Assembly (NCBI GenBank): GCA_038030265.1
Contig: CM075941.1
Coordinates: forward strand, 13,640,001 to 13,704,000
Reading direction: 5' to 3'
DNA length: 64,000 bases
DNA from: Corythucha ciliata
Lineage: Eukaryota > Arthropoda > Insecta > Hemiptera > Tingidae
Below the pieces are notes generated by a model. It ran no database searches. It was not told where the DNA came from and was given only the letters and a program-made list of their open reading frames with translations. Every line of letters begins with the position of its first letter. Positions within the stretch are counted from its first letter, which is position 1. Below are positions 34,440-44,065 of this stretch, one piece after another. The translations under genes and the position numbers were made by a program.

Positions 34440-35560
34440 CTCATTCGCAGCTAAAAATTGAGACAAACCGCTAATTCGCGGCTGTATTAGAAACAAATTC
34501 GAATTTATGTTCAAAGCCCCGTCCACACGCTCGAACTTTTCTTCAAACTTACTTGTGCAAACGGGTTTGCCCCAGCCTACAATGCAGATCAAATCTGCCG
34601 GTTCAATCCCGTTTGCACAAGTAAGTTTGAAGGAAAGTTTTGAGTGTGTTGGACGGGGCTTAAGTTAAATTGAAGTACGCCGATTCCCTGCTTCAGAAGC
34701 CACCTCGTTCCTCAAAATTGTGAAAAAGCGCCAATTCATGGCTACATAGGTTGAAAAAACCTGCTAATTCACGCTAAGGATAGGCGCTACTTTTGAGCTC
34801 ACTCAAATTGAGAAAAAGTGCTAATTCGCTGCTACGCCGTAATGGACGCTCTCTCTCTCTCTCTCTCCGTCCTAGAGAGAGAAAAACACTACTATGTGGC
34901 TGAAATTGAGAAAAACGTTGTATGCAGCCAAAGTTGAGAAAGGCACTAATTCGCTGGTAAAATTAAAAAAAAAACACACACACACCAATTCGCGGCTAAA
35001 TAGAGAAATTCGTCAATTTTACTGCTTAAACTGATCATTAGCGCTAATCAGCGGATAGGGGGTAGAAATAATGACAATTCGTCGCTGAAATAAGGAAAAG
35101 TCTTAGTTTAACGCTACGTAAAAAATTATATTTTTTGTTTATCCTATACCCTGTTCAAGATTAGAATACCTTAGATCCACCTGTTTGTTTTTGTCTTTCA
35201 CGCTAATAAAACATTAAAAACCATAGGATCGGTGTTATTCTTATCTTGAACGGGGTATATACATATGTATAGAGACCAAGGAGGCTCATAGAGTGACCCG
35301 CCCGGGCCCCGATGGGTGGAGGTCCGCCAGTGCTTCGTGGCTTAAATTGATAAAAAACGATGTTGAGTGGTTAAAGTACTAAAATTGAGAAAACGACTAG
35401 GTACTCCCGGTTTCAGGAGGCAACTCCTAGGTTCAAAAAAAAAGAGAAGTAAACGCTACGATGAAACTTATTCCCGGTTTATTTAGAGACTAACATAAGA
35501 GGCCTCTTAGAGATTTCAGCCACGGGCCCCAACGGGTGTATCCCCTTGGTCCGCCACTAG
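34440..35560 (-). repeat. Family-A minisatellite, minus orientation, with terminal modules
   Basis: GCTAATTCGCGGCTAAAATTG-type units repeat for about 1 kb, interrupted by a 149-bp MITE and a CT microsatellite at about 34849-34867. On the right, the GC-rich module appears twice in reverse complement, ending at about 35332 and 35558 (read on the minus strand: AGTGGCGGACC, then GGGGCCC, then CTCTAAGAGGCC), as if two element ends lie close together. Confidence 0.8.
34514..34662. mobile_element. 149-bp palindromic MITE
   Basis: Left arm AAGCCCCGTCCACACGCTCG with CTTCAAACTTACTTGTGCAA is matched by the inverted right arm TTGCACAAGTAAGTTTGAAG with TGTTGGACGGGGCTT. It lies inside family-A repeats. 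The terminal GCCCCGTCCACACG resembles the ends of the elements at 42491 and 55361. Confidence 0.85.
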
Positions 35561-35576
35561 AATATGTTCGTTATCA

Positions 35577-38530
35577 GTGGTGGACTGGCCCGGCGTGGTG
35601 TGGGGCGTGGGTGTGATTACAAAAGAATCTCTGTTTTTGGAATCGACAAAATCGAGTTTCAGAAAAGGGGCTCTGTCCCCTTCGTGGTCTTGGTCGTCGA
35701 TCTTCCTGTTCAATCCTTCCCTCTCACCGTCAAGCTCGTTCGTACTGCTCATCTCACGTGACCACCATTCCCACAATCGTCCTCTCATCCTAGTATCCCT
35801 CTACTGTCAATGTAAAGATCCTATAGAACCATACCTTCAGCATTCGGACCGCCTCCTTACGGAGGAACCATCTTCTGACATCCTAATTTCCCTTGACGCA
35901 AATGCGAAGTCACCTATGTGGTGAAACTGAGGTGGGCGAGCGGGGTGAGGAACTCATCGCGCTCATTATTCGTCATCACCTTTTAATCTTGAACGAGGGG
36001 ACCACGCCCACCTTTTCATCCCATGAAGGGACGTCCTATGTGGACGTCACTCTCTTTAGGTCCGCGTTTGGTGCATCCTGGACAGTCCTCCCTCACCTGT
36101 AGCCAATTTCCCACGCTCCAATCCTTATAACCTTTATCCCTCCTGGCCCTTCTGCCGTTTGTCCGCCTTTGAACCCACCCCGTTACCAAACTAAAAGAGC
36201 AAACTGGGCAATTTTTTCCCGTTTGCTCGAACTCAAGCTCGGCTCCATCGGTAACGATAGAGCTGAGTCTCAAAACCCACGCAGCCTGGATCGGCGGAAA
36301 ATGTCCAGGATATCGTCACCAACGCCGCTAGGTATTCTATCCAACCTAGGAAACCACCCAAGAGGCACGTGCCCAGGTGGACCCCCGAATTTGCGGAGGC
36401 GAAGACGATGACAAATCGTCTTCGTAAGTTCCTCCAGCGCTCCCCCCAGATCAAATCGAAGTTATAGAGCTCCAATATCATGAGCAGCGCAGGGCCTACT
36501 CAAACCTTGTGAAACGGACTAAACTTGAGCCGTGGCGTAGCTTTGTCTCCGAGTCCAGTTCACAAGGGGACTGGGGCCTTGCGTACAAAATAGCGGCTGG
36601 CAAATGCAAACCCCGTGATGCAATCACATCTAGCGAACCTGGGACGACCGCATGGTCAGACGCGGCTCGCTCCCTCCTTTTACAATTTTTCCCTCGGGAA
36701 AAATTATCGACAGACTGCTCCGAAACCACGACCAGTACTAGCATTTGCCAGCCAACCATCGCTCAATACGCACCACAGACCATAAGCACCAAAGAGGCTT
36801 TCGAGGCGCTTAACTCCATGAAAAATTGAAAAGCGCCAGACCAGACCTCATAGAGGTCGAAATGTACAAACGGGTCTGGCCCGTTATAGGAAACACCCTG
36901 ACTCGACTGTTTAATTCGTGTATTCGGCTTTCCTATTTCCCTCGAAGTTGGAAAACCTGCAAAGTAGTGACCCTAGCCAAGGCAGGTCAGCCAGGCAAGT
37001 TCCGACCAATCTGCTTATTGCCGATTGGTGGGAAAATCATGGCGAAAATCGTTGTAAAACGACTCCGTCCCTTTATTCCCCCCGTCACGCCACCAGTTTG
37101 GCTTCAAACCCGCTTTCAGGCGTTTCAGTCCAACGTGGATTCGTCCACTGTGAGGACTATTCCCTGGCGCTCTTCTTTGACATTAAGGCCGCTTTTGACA
37201 CCATTCGGTGGTCAAGTATATTAGGCGCTCTTAGGTTCCGTCAGGTTCCCCCTCATTATGTAGCTCTCCTCAGTAGTTACCTCAGCGATCGTTCCACGTC
37301 CCTTTATGACGGTCGTCTTTCCGTTACGATAGACGACGTCATGGCGTGTCCTCAGGGGTCGGTCTTCGGACCACCCCTTTGGAATGTCGGAATGGATCCG
37401 CTTCTCGAAAGCCACTCGGCTAGGAATTTTAAAATAGTCGCCTATGCCGATGACCTTGTTGTCGTCGTGCATAGCGTTCCCGCAAGGCCCTCGTAACTCA
37501 TTGTCGGTTGGCGCTCCGTCACTGGTCTCCAGCTATTAGCGCCCAAATCCCTGATGCTCCTTCTTAAAGGAAGCCTGGACCCCCGCCGACCCCCCTCGTA
37601 CGACTTAGTCTCAAATTAGTGCCATCATTCAAATATCTTGGTGTCTGGCTCACCAAGAACCTCCGTCCCATAACCCACTCTAGGTTAATGGCGGTGAAAG
37701 GCGTCTCTCGGCTTTACGAAATCTGTCGACTGTCGAAGCCCAATTGGGGTTTTCGTACAAGAGGCTTGATGGTTGTTTACCGGGGCGTATTTCTCCCCAT
37801 CATCACTTATGCCGTAGCCTTTTGGCATGGCGCCGCTCCCGCCTCGGTGGCCCGTCATTTGCTTTCCGCTCAGCGGAAAGTACTTATCGGCTCCACTCAA
37901 GCCTACAAGACCATTTCAGGTGACACTATACAGGTCATTGCGGGGGTTCCACCTATTGACCTGTACTGGACATTCGTGGCTTACTCGACACCAGAACTTA
38001 GGGCTAGTCACTGGGAGTCTCTTATGGACTCCTGGCAGACTGGATGGAGCAACTCTGACATAGGACGACTCACTTACAAATTCTTTCCTGATGTTAGTGC
38101 TCGACTTTCAAATGACTCTTTTAGGCCCGACCACTACGTAACCCACCTTGTGTATGGTCACGGACACATGCGGGGGAATAGGTTCTCCCTTGCCCCCTCT
38201 CCACAGTGCACGTCGTGCAGTGACGTCGAGCACTGGCTTCACCATTGCTCGATATTCAATACTATCCGCCAACGATATTTGACTAATTTAGACTTTTCCT
38301 CTCTCCCGGACCTCGCAAGAGGTCCCACTAATTTTTCTCTCTTTTCAGATTACTATCGCAAGGCGGTTCTGCTTCGCCAGGAGCAATCCTGCCCCAACAG
38401 ATCCGGCTCGTGGATGCGTGCGGAGGACTGGAGGAAGAGTAGACTCGCTCGGAGGCCCCTCTGACACTGCGGTCTGACTGCTTCGGATCTGACAGTGTAC
38501 CAATGACGTCCCTCTCTCATTAATTTAATT
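35577..38530 (+). mobile_element. R1-like non-LTR retrotransposon, frameshifted relic
   Basis: In order on the plus strand are an endonuclease remnant (ISLDANAKSPMW at about 35890, then TFSSHEGTSYVDVTLF at about 36030), a linker, RT with motif A (FFDIKAAFDTIRWSSI), motif B (CPQGSVFGPPLW) and motif C (VAYADDLVVV at about 37440), and a C-terminal CCHC-type finger (CTSCSDVEHWLHHC at about 38210). This layout is typical of the R1 clade. At least five frame changes and stops separate the pieces. The 5' ORF is missing. It fills the space between the two Ly6 duplication units. Confidence 0.88.
37619..38464 (+). pseudogene. R1-like RT C-terminal domain, longest intact piece
   Basis: 281 codons without a stop hold the RT thumb region (FKYLGVWLTKNL), a long helical region and the CxxC-x4-H-x4-C finger. 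It is separated from the YADD block by a frame change near 37500-37600, so it is not translated as part of a functional protein. Confidence 0.85.
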
Positions 38531-38581
38531 TAAATTTTAAATTCTTGACTAGCGAACTTCCCGAATTGATGAAGGCCCGCT

Positions 38582-39498
38582 TCATCAATTCCTGGTAGGA
38601 AGTGATTTTTTAAAAAAATCATCTGTTTTATCAACAAATATTCTTCGATGGTAAAGCACCTGATTATCCCATTCCCAAATCATTTTAAATGAAATCGCAT
38701 ACCTAATCATAGTTATTGCTACAGTGGGTCTTACAATTAGTCAAGAAAATTATAATTAGATGTCAAGGATCCTTTCGGTAAAAAACACAAAAAAAACAAC
38801 AGCAACAACTATGGTGGTTTGTGGGGGGGGGCGTGGTGCTTGCATTCGAGGAGTTTTGAATATTACAGTTTTGTTACCAGGCACACGGGTTGATGGTGGG
38901 GGGAGGGGGTAAAACTCAAAGCGAAAAAGCTGGCTCGCATTCCGCAGAAGAAGCGAATCGGCGCCTCCCCGTTGAATTATTTATTTCCGCTCTGCCTACT
39001 GGTTTTTAAAACACGCCGGGGAGACAAAAAAAAAAAATGAGCGTGTCCCTCGCTTTTCTGACTCTGACCGCATCGCTGACAGCACCCCTCAGTGACGCTC
39101 TCAAATGTTACCAGTGTAATTCGACCGACCGTGAGAAACGGCCGTTGTGTGACAGGATTTTTTGGAAACAGCTCGACTCGGCACAGCGCGATGAACTAAT
39201 GATCGACTGTTTGGCCCGTGCCTCCGCCTTTTGCGTTCTGACGAGGAAAAAAGAGAGCGACGGCTCGCTGCGGACAACGCGAGGCTGTATGGGCACTCAC
39301 GACAACAACGGGAATAAATTGAACGCGGGATGTATATCGTTGTCCGAGGAAGAGACGACCTGTCTGTGTTTGAACGATTTGTGTAATACGGGAAGCCTTC
39401 GCTTAGTGGAGCTCTTTTTATCTGTTTTATTATCTTTTATTATCTATTTGGTTTTTTAGTAAAAGCATTGTATTTTTTTCTGCGTTTTACTCTTTCGA
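38582..39498 (+). repeat. Segmental duplication unit 2 carrying Ly6 copy 2
   Basis: It matches 33531-34434 along its length. The R1-like LINE ends just to its left and the sulfotransferase begins 56 bp to its right. Confidence 0.85.
39037..39459 (+). CDS. GPI-anchored Ly6/three-finger protein, copy 2
   Basis: The 140-residue product has a signal peptide (about residues 1-21), mature CYQCNS with ten cysteines spaced as in Ly6/uPAR domains, DLCN closing the fold, a small-residue region (NTGS) suitable as a GPI attachment site, and a hydrophobic tail (VELFLSVLLSFIIYLVF). Insect members of this family act as surface modulators of ion channels or in septate junctions; no specific role can be given here. 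It is the paralogue of copy 1, with most differences in the signal peptide and surface loops. The gene is intronless, with the start just after a run of 13 A. It converges on the sulfotransferase with 94 bp between stop codons. Confidence 0.9.
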   Translation: MSVSLAFLTLTASLTAPLSDALKCYQCNSTDREKRPLCDRIFWKQLDSAQRDELMIDCLARASAFCVLTRKKESDGSLRTTRGCMGTHDNNGNKLNAGCISLSEEETTCLCLNDLCNTGSLRLVELFLSVLLSFIIYLVF

Positions 39499-39548
39499 CG
39501 AGATGCTCGAAATAATTTTTCTTGTACATGTCTAACAAAAAAAAAAGT

Positions 39549-39554
39549 TTTATT
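39549..39554 (-). terminator. Poly(A) signal overlapping the sulfotransferase stop codon
   Basis: On the minus strand the stop TAA is followed by ATAAAA, so AATAAA shares its first base with the stop codon. The 3' UTR would be only about 15-30 nt if this signal is used. It also keeps the transcript from running into Ly6 copy 2. Confidence 0.5.
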
Positions 39555-40876
39555 TAGACATAAAAAGGAAAATCTGAGTCTTTCAACCAATCACTGGACC
39601 AATTGTCAAACATTTCGATTTGTTCGGGAGTTAGAATTTTCCTCCACCCACCGCTCGAACCCTCACGAATGAATTTCATACCCTCGCGACCCAATTCTTT
39701 GATGTCATTTTCAAAATTGACAGTCGGATTATTTTTCATGCTCTCGAAACTTAAATGGTCGAGAAATTTCTCTTCGATCCCGCCGCCTGGGATGGTCACT
39801 CCGAGAAAATCCGCCACTTTGTGAGCGACTGATTTCAAATCCTGTGAGGGGGGAGGGGGAGAAATTAAATTTTGACTGTTTGAATACATGTCACTGTCAC
39901 CTTTTTCATGTCGTCGAAAGTTATAAATAGGACGTTGGGGTCGTCTCGTCTATTCCAAAATGTGAGAACGTGTTTCCAAAATGGGCTGAACACAACTGCA
40001 AGTGACGAACGTTCTCTCAAAAATCATTTTATCGGGTGGGGGGAGGGGGCCAAGTATAGGCCCTCTCGAAGTTTTACCTTTTTCTTCCATAAAAGCTTGG
40101 AAGAATGTCTCCATAGAGCCGACGTAGCCATTCCATAGAGTGTAGTGATGATAGTAGGAAATAGCGACATCTTTAGGATTCCGGTAGACGTACACAATCT
40201 GTATTTAAGAATTTGAATGAAAATGAGTATAATTACCGCAATTTACACATGACAAAAACACACCTTTGGTTTAACGACGTCGAAATTTGTCGGCAAGTTG
40301 GCTGGAAGATGTGTTTTTATGACACGGGGGGAAGGTTTTTCTTGACACGTTTTGACTCCGTCAGCCCATAATGGCCCTCCAAGCGCGCTAATCCTAATCA
40401 AATGATTGCCTCATAATATAAAGTCCGCAAAACTTGAAAAATAAAATGACATTAGGTACTCGATAAAAGGTGTTCTTTGATAAATAGCTAAATTTCTGGC
40501 AACGTCAAAATTAAAGTTGTTTTGCAACAACCAAACCATTTCTAGCGTCCACGTTGTCCCTTTAACAATAAAAAAAATTGTTTTTTTTTACTATATTAAA
40601 GCGACGTCAAAAACAGACACCCCCTCCCCCCTCTCATTATCCAATTTCTCAAAACGGAATCATCCCCTCACCGCATTTTGGAAACGTGATCACCCACGTG
40701 TCGTCGGCTCGTGCTTCTAGATTTTTAATTCGATCGGCGTGATCGACGAAGACCTTGGGTAGGGCGAGGTTCGAGGGTTGAAGGCGAACTTGAGCGTTGG
40801 GCATGCCGGGCTGTTTGCCTTCGTTCATTTCAATTAGAAGAGGATCATCGTCAAGTGTCTCGTAATTTACGACCAT
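39554..40876 (-). CDS. Cytosolic-type sulfotransferase, complete, six exons
   Basis: The enzyme would transfer sulfate from PAPS to a small hydroxyl or amine substrate. Exons on the minus strand are 40672-40876, 40460-40559, 40264-40393, 40078-40198, 39901-39995 and 39554-39841. All joins are GT-AG and keep the frame, giving 312 residues, the usual SULT length. Motifs are the 5'-phosphosulfate loop PKCGTTW across the first join, PRVIKTHLP with the catalytic histidine, [15 protein letters not shown] (3'-phosphate binding), then [20 protein letters not shown] and FITFDDMKK. The C-terminal RKGxxGDWK motif is changed to REGSSGGWR. Reading through the 66-bp second intron would give a TGA at 40411-40413; splicing it restores FIE-ISAL, a typical sequence here. 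Start at ATG 40874-40876; a 5' non-coding exon may precede it. Confidence 0.92.
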
Positions 40877-41560
40877 CTCTTTGAATTAAAAAAATAAAAA
40901 ATACAGTTATTGAGTGAATGATTGAGAGGAAAAGAAGGGAAGAAGTAGGCGTTATTTTCCCCGCAAATTGACAACCCGTCCCCTCATCTGCTTCATTAGC
41001 GTTAACTTTAAAAAAAAAAAAAAAAAAAATCAGCTCTTGCTCACTTGCTTAACGAGGCACTCTAAATAATACAATAAGACAGAGGGTATGATAAGATAAA
41101 GGATGGTCCTTTTAATATACAAAAAAGGACCTTTCTTTATTTTTACAAAGACTATTGATTGCATTGTTGCCGGCTAAAGGGGTGGTGTCGGGGGTGGGGG
41201 GGGGGGTGCTTTCGACTTACGCACCGAGTTTCAAGACGAGGATTTTACTTGTTTAGAAAACTTATATTTCATCGACCTGTTTGGGGCCTCCACGACCCGG
41301 TGTGCTTGACTTGACGATTATCACTATACTCCTGGATAAAACTGAAAATGACGGCACTTACTACCAGGGTCTAGCGGTGGGCAGATAGATATAAGATATA
41401 GGCACTTTAAATCGTCGAAGTGTTCCTCAGGAACTAAATTTTCACAAAAATAATTAGCATTAATCAAAAACTAACATTTTTTCTGGGAAACTATTGTTGT
41501 AGCCTTCTATTCAGGATTTTCTGTCTACTATGTACTGTAACTATGTTTTCCCCCTATTTA
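40877..41560. other. Non-coding stretch upstream of the sulfotransferase
   Basis: It likely contains the promoter of the minus-strand sulfotransferase. There is a poly-A run at 41010-41029 and a G-run near 41200. No coding region recognised. Confidence 0.4.
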
Positions 41561-41564
41561 ACCC

Positions 41565-42488
41565 AAAACTGAAGATTTTGCTCCAAACTCCAAATATTTT
41601 ATTCCAAAACAGACTACTTCACGTAAAAGCCGAAGTGTTTCCCAAAATCTTAAAAAAAACACACAACAACACAACAGGCGATTTATTTTACCCCCCAAAA
41701 CACGTTACGGGCAATTTTCATTTGATCGATTGCACTCATCGATCAAGTTGTGAAACCATGCAGAGAGGTAGGATATTGACTTCAAAACTGACAATTTCAC
41801 ACCGGAACAGACGTTTTCGCCCAAAACAGACGATTTTACCACAATACTGACGATTTGTTCCCAAATAAGACGATATTTCACTGAAGCAGACGATTTGACG
41901 CCAAAGCTGACGTGCTACCCCAAAACTAAAGATGTCACTACAAAACTGGCGATTTTACCCCAAAAATGTTGTGGCGGTTTTACATCATAAATGAATATTT
42001 TACTCAGAAAGTGGCTATTCCACTCATGTTTTGCCCCGAAGATTTCACTACATTACCAAAAACCTGTCGTTTTCAAACCTAAAACCAACGATTTCATCCC
42101 AAAGAACTCACGTCACGCCTCCTAAGTGGCGGAGTCTGGCGGTACCACTCCAAAACTGAATATTTTACTCCAAAACTGAAAATTACACACCTTTACTGAC
42201 GTTTTCCCCGAAACGGGTTATAGACCGGACGGATCACAGACAGGAACCGACGGCTATGGCGTGAAAACTCTGACAAAATTTCCAGTTTTTACGTAAAACC
42301 ACTAAATTTTTCAAGGGAGAACTCGGCAGTTTCGTTGTGAAAACTTCATTCTTCTGGAAATTGTTTTAGGGTAGAAACTTGAATTTTAGGTTAAAAAACT
42401 TCTTTTTTGTGGCAAAACCACTAGTTTCGGGGTAACATTTGCAACTTGTGTCAATAGTTGCAAGTTGGTTGCAAGGGTAAATTCACCA
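41565..42488. repeat. Family-D minisatellite, left part
   Basis: Units such as CCAAAACTGACGATTTTACC repeat with substitutions. The family resumes at about 46865 and runs to 47560, so the segment between (42491-46859) appears to be an insertion. Open frames here are repeat-driven. Confidence 0.8.
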
Positions 42489-43770
42489 TAAAGCCCTGTA
42501 CACACGGAGACTTTTCTGTCCTGTCTTCTACTGTAGCTGGTGTTCAAAGTAGTTAAAAACCTTAAAAGTGAAGTTTTAGGTTTGTTTGGTTCAAGAAATT
42601 GAATTATTTCTTTTTTATTATGCCCATTTTGAAGCCCATGGAGGGGCTTAGTATGAAATTATTCGCATATATTCGAAATATTTTTATTACCCCTTCTCCA
42701 ACCACCAAACCAAAATGCTTCGTTTGAACACTGAAATATATTGCCATATGGGCAGACAAGTACTTGAGCAAGAAATGTCCGACTTTTTCCCAGATTTGTT
42801 TCAAGACCTTTTTTTCAGGCAAGATTCCACCTTCGAGAGGTTCGGGGAACTGAACAGATGATACCTCGACCCCCGTCCTTTCACACCTCGTCTTCTTTCC
42901 TCTTCTTAAGTCTGCATTTAGTACATTACCTACTTAATTAAAATGTGGCCATTAATGTGCGTGGGGGCAAGAGATTTTTTAAAAAGTCAAGCAGTAAAAA
43001 AGTGCGTCGTGTGCCTCCCGCACAGAATATCGGGCAAAGAATGGGAGCCCAGATTGGCAAAGACGACTCTTGAGTCTTGGCTGTTATGCAGGGTATGGGG
43101 CTGTAATTGCTGTCAAGATAGGCAAAGCCTGCGCCATCTGATGGCCACAAGGTTGAGGGTCTGGAATTCTGAACCCTCAACTTGATCAGTCGTTGAAAGA
43201 GTCTTCATTGTTCAGTAATTATAAGAATATTGAACTTGACTCAATAAACTCTACATGCAAAGAAGTTGAGGTTCCAGTTCCGTCAAGTCGAATTTTATTA
43301 TGTTCTGCAGAATGAGCACGAGAATGAACTCGTGACTCGTGGACTGAATCTCTCCTTGACGCCCTCCAAGATTCCTTTGATAAATGGTTCTACTGTGATT
43401 CAAAAGAAATCTTCAACATTCTCAGTCTGAGGACTCGATCCGTCTGAGGGGTCGATTCTTCATCTGCTGAGTAATGCGAGGCAGCGAGGCTCCTTGGTTT
43501 CAATATATTGAGAGTTCAACAATACCTTGTTTCTTCAAACATTGTTCTAAACTCTCGATTTGAGTTTCTTTTAACGGATTCATAAAAAATAATGCTTCCC
43601 TGGCTCCTTTTTCTGTTTCCCAATCTTACGGTGGATGGGGGTGGCGACTGCCCCAACCTAAAACTTTTAGCCACCCACACATACGTATACATCACCAATT
43701 CGAAAGCCAATCTGTTCATACTGTCAGCGAGTGCAATTTACAGCAAGCTCTCTCATTGAAGAACAAGACC

Positions 43771-43939
43771 GGTCGTCCACTGGAAGCGTTTTCGAGCGGC
43801 GTGACAACGAGCGTACATCTAAAAGGCTTGAATGCCTGCACTGTAGCTAAGCCGGCAGAGGACGATGTCACATTCAATTCAAGGCTTTGGAATGTACGCT
43901 CGTTGTAGCGCAGCTCGAAAACGCTTCCAGTGGACGACC
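43771..43939. mobile_element. 170-bp palindromic MITE, copy 2 of 3
   Basis: Ends GGTCGTCCACTGGAAGCG and CGCTTCCAGTGGACGACC are exact inverted repeats here. The interior matches copies at 2328 and 46259, including GGACGATGTCACATTCAATT. Confidence 0.88.
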
Positions 43940-44065
43940 CGCCTAAGGAAAATGGCTGCAAATAAAGAACGCTTGCTGCGACGATGACACTCTATATACT
44001 CCTCCCTCTATCACGATCAGGATTTGTGCTCGATATTATTCTAGCTCTGATGTAAGGCCGGTTGT

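Noticed and set aside
36016..36481. Minus-strand ORFs within the LINE
   Set aside because: They are antisense shadows of the R1-like endonuclease and linker region.
40264..40559. Sulfotransferase as a pseudogene because of TGA at 40411-40413
   Set aside because: A GT-AG intron of 66 bp removes the stop, keeps the frame and restores the family's conserved sequence; all other exons are intact.
41530..41850. 106-codon ORF
   Set aside because: It lies inside family-D minisatellite and its sequence follows the repeat words.
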